Source of the DNA: Paraburkholderia sp. ZP32-5
GTDB lineage: Bacteria; Pseudomonadota; Gammaproteobacteria; Burkholderiales; Burkholderiaceae
Length of the DNA: 64,000 nucleotides
Assembly (NCBI RefSeq): GCF_021390495.1
Contig: NZ_JAJEJP010000003.1
Location: 1,302,001 to 1,366,000, forward strand
Reading direction: 5' to 3'
Under the pieces are notes generated by a model. The model saw only the letters and a list, made by a program, of their open reading frames with translations. It did not search any database and was not told the origin of the DNA. Positions 9,456 to 18,530 of this stretch are shown piece by piece (within the stretch, counting starts at the first letter, position 1; every line of letters starts with the position of its first letter). The translations under genes were made by a program, and so were the position numbers.

Positions 9456-10970
9456 ATGAACAACTCAATGGATCAATTCGACCTGACGATACGCAACGGC
9501 CTCGTCGCGTCCGACAAGAAAGTGTTCGAAGCGGACGTCGGCATCGTCGGCGAGCGCATCGTCGCGGTCGAGCGCGGCCTGCCCGCCGGCAAGCGCGATA
9601 TCGACGCGACCGGCAAGTACGTGCTGCCCGGCGGCATCGATACGCATTGCCATGTCGAGCAGCGTTCGGGCATGGGCATCATGGGTGCCGACGACTGGTA
9701 CTCGGCGAGCGTCTCGGCAGCCTGCGGCGGCACCACGATGATCGTGCCGTTCGCCGCGCAGCATCGCGGACATTCGCTCCGGCAGGTGGCAGAAGAGTAC
9801 ACGGCGCTCGCCGCGGAGAAGTCGGTGATCGACTGGAGCTATCACCTGATCGTCTCCGAAACCGATCAAAAGACCTTGCAGGAAGACCTCGTCGAGCAGA
9901 TCCGCAAGGGCATCACGTCGTTCAAGGTGTACATGACCTACGACCAGTTGAAGATCGACGATTATCAGATGCTCGACGTTCTCGCGCTCGCCTCGCGCGA
10001 GAATGCGCTCGTGATGGTGCATGCGGAGAACAACGACGTCATCAAATGGGTGTCGCAGAAGCTGCTCGAAAGCGGCCGCACCGCGCCGAAGTATCACGCG
10101 ACGAGCCATGTCGCGCTGGCCGAATCCGAAGCGACGAATCGCGTGATTCAACTGTCGAAGCTATTCGATGTGCCGGTGCTGATCGTGCATGTGTCGGCGC
10201 CGGATGCGATCGCAACGATCGGCGCCGCGCAGCGCATGGGCGCGCAGGTCTACGGCGAGACGTGTCCGCATTACATGCTGCTTACCGAAGACGCGATGGA
10301 TCTGCCCGGCGTCGAAGGCGCCAAGTATTGCTGCAGCCCGCCGCTGCGCGACAAGGCCGCGCAAGAAGCGCTATGGACCGCGCTGAAAGACGGCGTGCTG
10401 CAAACCGTATCGTCGGATCATGCGCCGTATCGCTACGACCATACCGGCAAGCTGCCGCACGGCGAGCAGACCACCTTCAAGCAGATGGCCAACGGCATGC
10501 CCGGGCTCGAAACGCGTCTGCCGCTGATGTTCTCCGAGGGCGTGAACAAAGGGCGCATGACGCTGCCGGAATTCGTCGCGCTGACGTCGACGAATCACGC
10601 ACGCATGTACGGCATCGCGCCGCGCAAAGGGCTGATCGAAACAGGCGCGGACGCGGATATCGCCGTGTGGAACCCCACGCACGAAGTGGTGCTCACGGCT
10701 TCTGGCCTGCACGACCGCGTCGGCTATACCCCCTATGAAGGAATGAAAGTGACCGGCTGGCCGCGCACGGTGGTCAGCGCGGGCCGCGTGATCGTCGATG
10801 ACGGTGTATTCGATGCGGCGCCCGGCAGCGGTCGCTTCATCGCACGCGGCACGCCGCTGCCGTTCCAGAACCAACGTGAAATCTCCGCGCGCGGCCAGTT
10901 CTTCCGCGCGCTCGCCGACGGCACCGCCGATGCTCACGCAGGCTTCGGCTACTCCGATCGTCAGAACTGA
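9456..10970 (+). CDS. hydA: D-hydantoinase / dihydropyrimidinase
   Basis: 504 residues from ATG 9456; ATG 9468 (MDQFDLTI) is an equally plausible start. Cyclic-amidohydrolase (TIM-barrel) family. His64 and His66 in GGIDTHCHVEQ and Lys157 in GITSFKVYMTYD, the carboxylated bridging lysine, build the binuclear metal site, and SSDHAPY carries the catalytic Asp. It opens the ring of dihydropyrimidines or 5-substituted hydantoins to N-carbamoyl amino acids. The following gene, a D-carbamoylase, points to D-hydantoinase activity and not uracil catabolism, since no dihydropyrimidine dehydrogenase or beta-ureidopropionase is present. Confidence 0.93.
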   Translation: MNNSMDQFDLTIRNGLVASDKKVFEADVGIVGERIVAVERGLPAGKRDIDATGKYVLPGGIDTHCHVEQRSGMGIMGADDWYSASVSAACGGTTMIVPFAAQHRGHSLRQVAEEYTALAAEKSVIDWSYHLIVSETDQKTLQEDLVEQIRKGITSFKVYMTYDQLKIDDYQMLDVLALASRENALVMVHAENNDVIKWVSQKLLESGRTAPKYHATSHVALAESEATNRVIQLSKLFDVPVLIVHVSAPDAIATIGAAQRMGAQVYGETCPHYMLLTEDAMDLPGVEGAKYCCSPPLRDKAAQEALWTALKDGVLQTVSSDHAPYRYDHTGKLPHGEQTTFKQMANGMPGLETRLPLMFSEGVNKGRMTLPEFVALTSTNHARMYGIAPRKGLIETGADADIAVWNPTHEVVLTASGLHDRVGYTPYEGMKVTGWPRTVVSAGRVIVDDGVFDAAPGSGRFIARGTPLPFQNQREISARGQFFRALADGTADAHAGFGYSDRQN

Positions 10971-10993
10971 ACCTGAAAACGAAAGAGGAAACA

Positions 10994-11950
10994 ATGAGCA
11001 AGTCACGCAAAATCGGTCTCGCGGTGGCGCAAATGGGACCGGTCCATCTCGCGGACGATCGTCAGGCCGTCGTCAGGCGCCTGGTCGATATGTTGAAGGA
11101 AGCGAAGTCGCGCAGCGCGAAGTTCGTCGTGTTTCCCGAACTCGCACTGACGACATTCTTCCCGCGCTACTGGATGACCGAAGAAGCCGCCATCGAACGT
11201 TTCTTCGAGCGCACGATGCCGAACCCGGACGTGCAACCGCTATTCGACGCCGCGCGCGAAGCGGGCATCGGCTTCTATCTCGGCTATGCGGAGCTGACCG
11301 CGAAGGGCGAGGCGTTCAACACGTCGATCATCGTCGATGATGGCGGCAAGATCGTCGCGAAGTACCGCAAGACGCATTTGCCGGGCCACGCCGATCACAA
11401 GCCGGACGCACCGTTCCAGCATCTGGAGAAGAAGTTCTTCGAAGTGGGCAATACGGGCTTTCCGGTTGTCGAGACGATGGGCGCCAAAGTCGGCATGTGC
11501 ATCTGCAACGACCGCCGCTGGCCGGAGACGTGGCGCGCGATGTCGCTGCAAGGCGCGGAACTCGGCGTACTCGGCTACAACACGCCGTCGCTGAATATTC
11601 ACTGGCCGGAGCCGGTGCATCTGCGCATGCATACGCATCTGATCACACTGCAGGCAAGCGCCTATCAGAACGCGATGTGGATCGCCGCAGCCGCGAAATG
11701 CGGCAAGGAAGACGGCTTTCATATGATCGGCGGCGCGGTGATCGTCGCACCTTCTGGTGAGATCGCCGCGCAAAGCATGACCGAAGAAGACGAAGTGATC
11801 TTCGTCAACGTCGATCTCGCGCTGGGCGACACCTTCCGCGAACACGTGTTCAACTTCGCGAAACACCGCCGTCCGGAACACTACGGGCTGATCGTCGAAC
11901 GTACCGGCGCCGGCGCGCCGCTACCTCACGATCCCGACGCACTCAACTAG
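10994..11950 (+). CDS. N-carbamoyl-D-amino acid amidohydrolase (D-carbamoylase)
   Basis: 318 residues, nitrilase superfamily. The Glu-Lys-Cys triad is intact: Glu49 in VFPELALTTFFPR, Lys126 in YRKTHLPGH and Cys171 in GMCICNDRRWPETW, matching the spacing known in Agrobacterium D-carbamoylases. It hydrolyses N-carbamoyl-D-amino acids to D-amino acid, CO2 and ammonia. It lies 23 bases after the hydantoinase with a GAAAGAGGAAAC ribosome site. Together they form the complete hydantoin to D-amino acid route in the cytoplasm. Confidence 0.93.
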   Translation: MSKSRKIGLAVAQMGPVHLADDRQAVVRRLVDMLKEAKSRSAKFVVFPELALTTFFPRYWMTEEAAIERFFERTMPNPDVQPLFDAAREAGIGFYLGYAELTAKGEAFNTSIIVDDGGKIVAKYRKTHLPGHADHKPDAPFQHLEKKFFEVGNTGFPVVETMGAKVGMCICNDRRWPETWRAMSLQGAELGVLGYNTPSLNIHWPEPVHLRMHTHLITLQASAYQNAMWIAAAAKCGKEDGFHMIGGAVIVAPSGEIAAQSMTEEDEVIFVNVDLALGDTFREHVFNFAKHRRPEHYGLIVERTGAGAPLPHDPDALN

Positions 11951-11973
11951 GTCGCACACGGGGAGACCACACG

Positions 11974-13221
11974 ATGAATCATCACGTTGACCAGAGCGTC
12001 CCGATGCCGGGCACGCAGGAAAAGTCCCTGTTCGGGCCGCCGCATATCCGCGCGCTGATCGCGTCGATTTCCGGCTACGCGATGGACGGCTTCGATCTGC
12101 TGATCCTCGGCTTCATGCTGAGCCTGATCTCGGCGGACCTGGGGCTCACGTCCGCGCAAGCCGGATCGCTCGTCACGTGGACGCTCGTCGGCGGCGTCGC
12201 GGGCGGCATCGGCTTCGGAATTCTGAGCGATTATCTCGGCCGCGTACGCGTGCTCACGTACACGATCCTGCTGTTTGCGGTGTTCACGGGTCTGTGTGCG
12301 TTCGCGCAAGGCTATTACGATCTGCTCGCGTATCGCTTCGTCGCGGGGCTGGGGCTCGGTGGCGAGTTCGGCATCGGCATGGCGCTTGCCATCGAGGCGT
12401 GGCCGGCGGACAAGCGCGGACGCGTATCGTCGTATGTCGGCATGGGCTGGCAGATCGGCGTGCTGATCGCCGCGCTGGTGACACCGGTTCTGCTGCCGCG
12501 TCTCGGCTGGCGCGGCATGTTCCTGGTCGGTCTCGCGCCCGCGGTGCTGTCGTTCGCGATCCGCAAGGCGATCGGCGAGTCGGAGATCTTCATCGAGAGC
12601 GCGGCGCGCAAGCGGCGTGAGTTTCCGCTGAAGACGCTGTTCCGCGATGCGCAGACCACCAGGCGCAGCATCGGCATGATCATCATGTGCTCGGTGCAGA
12701 ACTTCGGGTACTACGGCCTGATCATCTGGATGCCCGGATATCTGACGAGGCAGTTCGGCTTCACGCTCGCGAAGTCGGCAACGTGGACCGCCGCTTCGAT
12801 TCTCGGCATGCTGGTGGGCATCTGGATCTTCGGGCAACTCGCGGACCGCATCGGCCGCAAGCCTACGTTCGTGATGTACCAGCTCGGCGCGCTCATCATG
12901 GTGTTCGTGTACTCGCGCTTGACGACACCCGATGCGCTGCTGATCGGCGGCATGGTGGTCGGCGTGTTCGTGAACGGCATGATGGGCGGCTACGGCGCGT
13001 TGATGGCCGAGCTGTATCCGACGCATGCACGCGGCACCGCGCAAAACGTGTTGTGGAGCATCGGCCGCGCAGTCGGCGGGTTCGGGCCGCTCGCGATCGG
13101 CGCGGTCGCGAGTTTCTACTCGTTCGGTACTGCCATTGCGGCACTCGCGTGCATCTATGTGATCGATGTGATCGCGACCGTCACGCTGATTCCTGAACTC
13201 AAGGGCGTCGAGCTGGAATGA
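11974..13221 (+). CDS. MFS transporter, metabolite/aromatic acid:H+ symporter-like
   Basis: 415 residues, twelve predicted membrane segments. The helix 1 motif YAMDGFDLLILGFML, the loop 2-3 motif SDYLGRVRV and helix 4 GLGLGGEFGIGMALAIEAWP are typical of the AAHS/metabolite:H+ symporter branch. Last gene of the hydantoin operon, 23 bases after the carbamoylase. The probable role is uptake of the hydantoin or carbamoyl compound. Known hydantoin clusters usually carry an NCS1-type HyuP carrier, so an MFS carrier here is a variation. Confidence 0.88.
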   Translation: MNHHVDQSVPMPGTQEKSLFGPPHIRALIASISGYAMDGFDLLILGFMLSLISADLGLTSAQAGSLVTWTLVGGVAGGIGFGILSDYLGRVRVLTYTILLFAVFTGLCAFAQGYYDLLAYRFVAGLGLGGEFGIGMALAIEAWPADKRGRVSSYVGMGWQIGVLIAALVTPVLLPRLGWRGMFLVGLAPAVLSFAIRKAIGESEIFIESAARKRREFPLKTLFRDAQTTRRSIGMIIMCSVQNFGYYGLIIWMPGYLTRQFGFTLAKSATWTAASILGMLVGIWIFGQLADRIGRKPTFVMYQLGALIMVFVYSRLTTPDALLIGGMVVGVFVNGMMGGYGALMAELYPTHARGTAQNVLWSIGRAVGGFGPLAIGAVASFYSFGTAIAALACIYVIDVIATVTLIPELKGVELE

Positions 13222-13293
13222 GCTAAGCGGAGCGTTGGCCAGAGCGCTGGTTGTCACAGACGGGGACGTTGCACGTAAAGATCCGACGAATGA

Positions 13294-13953
13294 TCAGCGA
13301 CCGTCCCCGCCAGTAGGACGAGCGCGTTTTGCTCGCCCCTGTTCCTTCGAAGCGCTGTCACCTGCGCGCTTGCGTTTCGCGAGCAGATCCGCTTGCGTAT
13401 GAAGGATTAGAAACGCTCCCAGTAGAGCCATTCGTACAAGAGCGGGAAGGAAGAAAGTGAGTGCCGCAAAGGCGAATACCGCCACCATGATCCAGGCCCT
13501 GATCCATTGCATGCGTCGCCGGCGCAGCGTCGATGCATCGTCGGAAGGACGCTGGCGGAAGCTTTCGTACATCAGAACCATGTACGTCAATTCGACCAGC
13601 AGAAAGACGGTTGCGTATGCAGTCAACGGCACGGTGGCGACCCTGCTCGATGCCAGCCATGCCGTCGTAAAGGGGATAAACGAGATCCAGAAAAGATTCG
13701 CGAAGTTCGACCATGCCAATAAACCCGTGAGCGAATCCGCATGTTTGAACACGTGATGATGGTTCAGCCACACGACCGCAATGAACGCATAACTGACAAC
13801 GTAGCTGACGAGGTCCGGCCACAGATCGAGCAACGCGCCCGCATCATTGCGCGTGGGAATTTTCAGCGCGAGAACCATGATCGTGATGATGACCGCGAAA
13901 ATGCCGTCGGAAAGCGTACTGAAACGGTCAAGGTTCACATCTGAATCGTCCAT
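13294..13953 (-). CDS. TMEM175-family (DUF1211) potassium channel-like membrane protein
   Basis: 219 residues with about six hydrophobic segments. The N-terminal pore-helix signature is visible: RFSTLSDGIFAVIITIMVL, containing the R-F-x3-S-D motif of bacterial TMEM175 proteins, followed by LKIP. These form tetrameric K+-permeable channels in the inner membrane. The last 35 residues are basic and cytoplasmic. The start lies 14 bases after the stop of the SDR gene, so both are probably on one transcript. The physiological role is unknown. Confidence 0.85.
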   Translation of the reverse strand: MDDSDVNLDRFSTLSDGIFAVIITIMVLALKIPTRNDAGALLDLWPDLVSYVVSYAFIAVVWLNHHHVFKHADSLTGLLAWSNFANLFWISFIPFTTAWLASSRVATVPLTAYATVFLLVELTYMVLMYESFRQRPSDDASTLRRRRMQWIRAWIMVAVFAFAALTFFLPALVRMALLGAFLILHTQADLLAKRKRAGDSASKEQGRAKRARPTGGDGR

Positions 13954-13967
13954 GGCGCGCCACGTCC

Positions 13968-14714
13968 TTAGATCTGGGTCAGCCCACCGTCGACAACGAG
14001 TTCCGTGCCGGTCACGAACGACGCATCGTCGCTGGCGAGATACAGCGCGGCTCGCGCAATCTCCAGCGGTTGGCCGAAGCGCTTCAGCGGTACCGCTGAA
14101 GTGATGGCTTCGCCGGTATCCGCGAGCTGCTTCTCCGACAGCCCAAGCTTGCTATGGAACGGCGTCTCGATCGGCCCTGGGCTCACCGCGTTGACTCGAA
14201 TGCCGCGGGGCGCAAGCTCGGCACCGGCCGATCGCACCAGAGAGCGCACCGCCGCTTTGGTCGCCGACAGAATCGACAGTCCGGGCGTACCTACTTCGTT
14301 CAGAAATGACGTCGTGACGACGATCGAACCGCCTTTCGGCATGTGCGGAGCCGCCTTCTGGATGACGAAAAAGACACCGTTGAAATTCAGTGAGAACTGC
14401 TCGGTGATCTGTTCAGGTGTGACTGCATCGAGAGGGGCCGCTTTTCCGGCGCCGGCATTGGCGAACACCACGTCGATTCGGCCATGAGTATCGACAATAT
14501 CCGCGACCGCGCGGCTGATTTGCGCGACGTCCCGCAGATCGACTGCCAGCGCCATCGCCGTGTTGCCGAGAGCCTGCGCGGCGTCTTTCAGATGCGCCGC
14601 CTGGGTGCCGGTCACGATGACCGTCGCACCTTCCTGCTGGAAGAGTTTGGCGGTTTCCAGACCGATGCCTGACGTTCCACCGGTGACAAGTGCGATTTTG
14701 TCCTTCAGCTTCAT
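13968..14714 (-). CDS. SDR-family protein with Tyr-to-Leu change at the catalytic site
   Basis: 248 residues, classical short-chain dehydrogenase length. The Rossmann motif TGGTSGIG (residues 11-18), NAG and the C-terminal GTELVVDGGLTQ are all present. At the YxxxK site the sequence is ILSATKAAVRSL: Lys153 is kept, but the residue four positions before it is Leu149 (codon CTG), not Tyr. The expected general acid is therefore absent, so normal carbonyl reduction is doubtful. The RBS AAGGAG precedes ATG 14714. First gene of a two-gene transcript with the TMEM175-like channel. Confidence 0.85.
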   Translation of the reverse strand: MKLKDKIALVTGGTSGIGLETAKLFQQEGATVIVTGTQAAHLKDAAQALGNTAMALAVDLRDVAQISRAVADIVDTHGRIDVVFANAGAGKAAPLDAVTPEQITEQFSLNFNGVFFVIQKAAPHMPKGGSIVVTTSFLNEVGTPGLSILSATKAAVRSLVRSAGAELAPRGIRVNAVSPGPIETPFHSKLGLSEKQLADTGEAITSAVPLKRFGQPLEIARAALYLASDDASFVTGTELVVDGGLTQI

Positions 14715-14876
14715 GATTCACTCCTTGCGAATAACGGAAGAAATGCGAGAAGCAGTGCGGCGCGCCGGCACATCCAGCGAAAAAGTTTTGTGGTTATAAC
14801 GAAGGTGGGCGTCGTGGCGGCATCCTTCGAAAGGCCGATTATGCGCCTCGAATCCTGTGCGCCACCAATCGTGGAT

Positions 14877-14913
14877 AAAAAAGCGCCCGGGAGTTTCCCC
14901 CCAGGCGCTTTTT
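14877..14913 (-). terminator. Rho-independent terminator after the phytase-like lipoprotein gene
   Basis: A perfect 10-bp inverted repeat (AAAAAGCGCC at 14878-14887, GGCGCTTTTT at 14904-14913) is extended by a further CCCGGG-like stem and flanked by A and T runs on both sides. It lies 23 bases past the stop of the minus-strand gene and could act in both directions. Confidence 0.85.
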
Positions 14914-14935
14914 CCTGTCAGTACCAGCGACTAAC

Positions 14936-16444
14936 TTACTGCTTGAACTTCGCCGGCACCTGCGTCATATCGACTTTCACGATTTCGCCGAAGTCCTGCG
15001 TCTTGCCATCCGGCAGGAACTTCTCGCTCGGCGGGAACGGGCTCGACGACGTGGCCATCGGCACCGTGCTCGGCTCATCGGTGATGCCGAAGTCCGAATC
15101 GTTCGAGATATACACCTTGGTCGGATCGGCCGGATCGAGCGCCACGCCTTCGACCTTATCGTGGCCGAAGTACATACCCTTCGGATCGATCGACGTGAAG
15201 AGCGCCGCGTAGTTGAGGAACAGGCCCTCGGTGCCGACGGTGATACCGGCGGTGCTGAGCGCTTGCACCGCGGCAGGCGCGTCGACCGTGCCGGCGATGT
15301 CCTCGACGGTCTTGCCGCCCACCGTGAGGCCGTTGGTCGAGTCGTACGCGACCACGCCGCCCGCGATCGTCGTGCCGATCAGCGCGGATTTCGGGCCGAC
15401 GTCGGTGGCCTTGCTCAGGTCCAGCTTCCACAGGTTCTTGTCGGCTTTCGCCTTGCCGGTCGCCGTACCGTCGACGGTGCCCTCGAAGTTGCCGTCGCGC
15501 TCGTCGACGATAAAGGTGCCGTCCGGCATCGCGGTGATCTCGCTGACCGCCTGGCCCTCGGGGTTGCCCGCGCCGTTGGTGTGCAGCGAATACAGGTACT
15601 CGTGCACATCGTTGACCGGATCGGTCAGCGAAACCTTGACGACGCGCGTGATCGCGCCCTTGCCCGACGCAACCGCGGCGGTGCCGTTCTTGTCCAGCGG
15701 CGACTGCATGATACCGACCAGATACTTGCCGTCCGGCGTCAGCGTCAGACCTTCCATGCCCTTGTTCGGCTTGCGCTTCTTCAGCTCACCAGGCAGCGCA
15801 ACGTCGACGCCGGTCGTTGCGGTCGAATACGGATTGAGCCGCGAGATTTCCTTGCCGGTTGCGTCGAAGTGGACGATGTACGGACCGTATTCATCGGAGA
15901 CCCAGAAGGTGCCGTCGGCCATCGCGACCAGACCTTCGGGATCGAGGCCGGCCGCGCTGGTCGGCAGCACGTTGCCGTTCACGTCATAGATGATTTCGGC
16001 GGTGGTCGCTTCCGGGTTCACGCGGCCGTTCATCGGCGTACCGTCGGCGAGCGCAAGACCGATAACCTTCGAGACATTCGCCTTGCCGTCGACCAGTTGG
16101 AACAGCGCGATCGCCGGCTGGAACGCGAGGTACGGCTCGATCTTGTTGGTGCCGTCGGGCGCGGTCACGTTCGGGCCACGATCGGTCATGCCGTAGAAAA
16201 AGCCGGGCTTGTTGGGCGCCGACGTCATCGCTGAACCGAAGCCCGTACCGACGATGGGCACGTTGCCCCAGCTCGGGTACGGAGCGATGGATTCGCTAAA
16301 GAGTTGAGTGACCTGGGGAGCCGGCGGCGTGGCAGGGGGAGGCGTGGTGTTGCTGGAACTCGGTGGCGTAATATCGTCGCTGCCGCAGGCGGCAAGCGCC
16401 AGCGTCAAGCCAATGGCCACGCACATCTTCTTCTTGTCGAGCAT
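14936..16444 (-). CDS. Esterase-like-activity-of-phytase family lipoprotein
   Basis: 502 residues from ATG 16444 (MLDKKKMCVAIGL), preceded by GGAGATATCAAA; the frame is open further upstream without a better start. A lipobox LALAAC places the acylated Cys at residue 20. It is followed by a Ser/Thr/Pro linker and a beta-propeller-like domain rich in DP/DG turns (TDRGPNVTAPDGT, EGLTLTPDGKYLVG, ISNDSDFG). It is exported and lipid-anchored and may hydrolyse phosphate or other esters, although family members are poorly characterised. Monocistronic, with its own terminator. Confidence 0.85.
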   Translation of the reverse strand: MLDKKKMCVAIGLTLALAACGSDDITPPSSSNTTPPPATPPAPQVTQLFSESIAPYPSWGNVPIVGTGFGSAMTSAPNKPGFFYGMTDRGPNVTAPDGTNKIEPYLAFQPAIALFQLVDGKANVSKVIGLALADGTPMNGRVNPEATTAEIIYDVNGNVLPTSAAGLDPEGLVAMADGTFWVSDEYGPYIVHFDATGKEISRLNPYSTATTGVDVALPGELKKRKPNKGMEGLTLTPDGKYLVGIMQSPLDKNGTAAVASGKGAITRVVKVSLTDPVNDVHEYLYSLHTNGAGNPEGQAVSEITAMPDGTFIVDERDGNFEGTVDGTATGKAKADKNLWKLDLSKATDVGPKSALIGTTIAGGVVAYDSTNGLTVGGKTVEDIAGTVDAPAAVQALSTAGITVGTEGLFLNYAALFTSIDPKGMYFGHDKVEGVALDPADPTKVYISNDSDFGITDEPSTVPMATSSSPFPPSEKFLPDGKTQDFGEIVKVDMTQVPAKFKQ

Positions 16445-16805
16445 TTTGATATCTCCGTATCTATATTGAGCCGATTGAAGCCGGTCGAGATTACATTCAT
16501 AAAATGAAAGCTTTGTGGCAAGGAAGATGTTTGCTGGACGTAGGGAAACGGATAGATGAATACGTCTGCGGTCTTCCATTGCGGGGAGACGGAATCGGCC
16601 GTTATCGAGTCGACTAGCCAAACCGGTTTATGACGCTGCGCAAGAGCAGTCTCTGCGAACGACGCTTTCCCGCCGAGGAAGGATCACCTGGGCCGGCCTA
16701 AAGCTTCTTCACTGCCGAACCGTTAAGAAACGTATGTTGAAACGATTTTTCGCTTCAACCACAGTAGATACGCCGCCAGTCAACTTTCCTTTAATTTGAA
16801 AACTG
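16445..16805. promoter_or_regulatory. Divergent intergenic region, phytase-like gene / OLD-like gene
   Basis: About 360 bases with falling GC towards the right. The last 60 bases (ACGATTTTTCGCTTCAACCAC, then CTTTAATTTGAAAACTG) are AT-rich and should hold the promoter of the OLD-like gene. No operator or RNA structure recognised. Confidence 0.35.
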
Positions 16806-18407
16806 ATGCACATCACATCAATAAAAATCAGCGCGGTACGCGGTATCAATTTTTCAATTTCGCGATTCGCGGATCAATTCGGCTCCGACGACGGGTTCCA
16901 CGAAATGCCAGTTGCGCAGGTCAGTAAGATCAACGTCTTTTGCGGCAGAAATGGATCCGGAAAATCCACAGTGCTCGACGTAGTTCGTGCACTGAGTGAA
17001 CCGGAAGTCTTTCGCGGACTGAAGCGCGATGTACTGAACAGCAAGGCGTTTCACTCGTTCGACATAACCCTCGAAAACAGCATCGCTGTGCATTGCCAAT
17101 ATCAACGCGACGCTTCCGACTTGATCGTTCGTGTTTTCGATCGATCAACCTCGGAGAAAATCATTGGAGAGGCGTACCCTCGGTTCGAATCTTCCGGCTT
17201 TTCGGCGGAAGATCTTTCCAGAATGAAAAATACGTTGAGCAAGGCGCCCATCGAAGTGTTCTACTGGGAAGGGCCAGCCCAAACCGTCTGCGATCAGCAT
17301 TTCGTGAATGAACTGCATGTCATTTCGAGTGAGCTACCAGGCATCTCGACCAAAGATGGAGTTGCTGGAATCAATCTGCTTGGCGAGAAAACCGTAGGTC
17401 TGACTTTCGACGCGGAAGCCAATCAACAACACGAGGTACAGTTCGATTTGCTCCCTTCCGGCTGGAAGGCCGCTGCCGGCCTGCTGGCATGGGCTCGCTC
17501 AAAAGCTTGCGGCTCTGTGCTCGTGATCGAAGAGCCGGAGACACATTTGCATCCCAGGCTTCAACGGCTCCTCGCGGCCGAACTCGCAAAGATCAGCGTC
17601 GATCGGAATTTGCAGTTATTTATTTCGTCTCACTCGGCCGTATTCCAGAATCCCTTCATCTGGAATTCCTCCACGCTCGCCCGTCAGACAGAAGTGTCGG
17701 TGTTTCACGTAGATGGTCAGAACATTCACAGTGTACTGAGCTCCGGGAAACCATCCGATGGTGGATCAGCTCTGCGGCTTCTGGAAGAACTCGGTGTTCA
17801 GGCCGCCGATATCATGCAGGCGAATGCCCTGATCTGGGTCGAAGGGCCATCGGACCGGATATATTTGAAATTCTGGCTCGACCGCTTACTCCAGGAACAT
17901 GGCCGTGAGCTTTGGGTAGAAAATGTTCACTACGCGTTCTGTTTTTATGACGGATCGGTACTATCGCATTTCGGTGCAGACAATGACGTTTATCCTGAAG
18001 AGTGGGAAACGAAGGATGCGATCGAAATGCTTCGAGTCAACCGCAATTCATTCGTCGTCGTCGACAGAGATCTTGACTTCACCTGGAATGGTGACGTACC
18101 GGTAAAAACCCGGTCCGGAAAATGCGCCAAATACCAGATTCTCGATCAATTGAGTAGCGAGGTAACCTGGATTACCGCCGGCTATACGATCGAGTCGTAC
18201 CTGCCCGAAAATTATGTCGACGCAGGATACCTGGTCAAGAACAATGAGCGACTCCTGATTGGGTCCAAGCTCTCGAAGGTGGAACTTGCACGCAAATATA
18301 AGCGTGACATGGAACACAAAGGCTTTGACGAGTTATTTAACACTCAACTGAATCCTGCAAATCAGATCTGGAAATTGAACGAAAGCATTGTTCGGGCAAA
18401 TTCCTAG
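16806..18407 (+). CDS. OLD-like AAA/ABC-type ATPase with C-terminal TOPRIM-like nuclease domain
   Basis: 533 residues. The N-terminal ABC-type ATPase has Walker A GRNGSGKST (47-55), a signature-like LPSGWKAAAG (216-225), Walker B VLVIEEPETHLHP (238-250) and the H-loop ISSHSAV (273-279). The C-terminal part carries TOPRIM-like acidic motifs: WVEGPSDRIYL with Glu346 and Asp350, and VVVDRDLDF with Asp420 and Asp422. This is the architecture of overcoming-lysogenisation-defect (OLD) family nucleases, implicated in DNA processing and phage defence. The gene stands alone, with no UvrD-like (GajB) partner. Its base composition is clearly less GC-rich than its neighbours, suggesting horizontal acquisition. 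Confidence 0.8.
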   Translation: MHITSIKISAVRGINFSISRFADQFGSDDGFHEMPVAQVSKINVFCGRNGSGKSTVLDVVRALSEPEVFRGLKRDVLNSKAFHSFDITLENSIAVHCQYQRDASDLIVRVFDRSTSEKIIGEAYPRFESSGFSAEDLSRMKNTLSKAPIEVFYWEGPAQTVCDQHFVNELHVISSELPGISTKDGVAGINLLGEKTVGLTFDAEANQQHEVQFDLLPSGWKAAAGLLAWARSKACGSVLVIEEPETHLHPRLQRLLAAELAKISVDRNLQLFISSHSAVFQNPFIWNSSTLARQTEVSVFHVDGQNIHSVLSSGKPSDGGSALRLLEELGVQAADIMQANALIWVEGPSDRIYLKFWLDRLLQEHGRELWVENVHYAFCFYDGSVLSHFGADNDVYPEEWETKDAIEMLRVNRNSFVVVDRDLDFTWNGDVPVKTRSGKCAKYQILDQLSSEVTWITAGYTIESYLPENYVDAGYLVKNNERLLIGSKLSKVELARKYKRDMEHKGFDELFNTQLNPANQIWKLNESIVRANS

Positions 18408-18530
18408 TTGCTGTGTGAAAGGCTCGTCTGCCGGCGGACTGTTTGCACGCACGATCGAAGCCCAACTGATGCGCGGTCGGCCAGTCGCGCACCACGCGCG
18501 CAACCGGCCGCTGCCCGCCCGAAGCCAAAC

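Noticed and set aside
13261..13309. CGGGGACG / CGTCCCCG inverted repeat after the MFS gene
   Set aside because: Arms are only 8 bp, 33 bases apart, the right arm lies inside the TMEM175-like coding region, and no T-run follows; not a convincing terminator.
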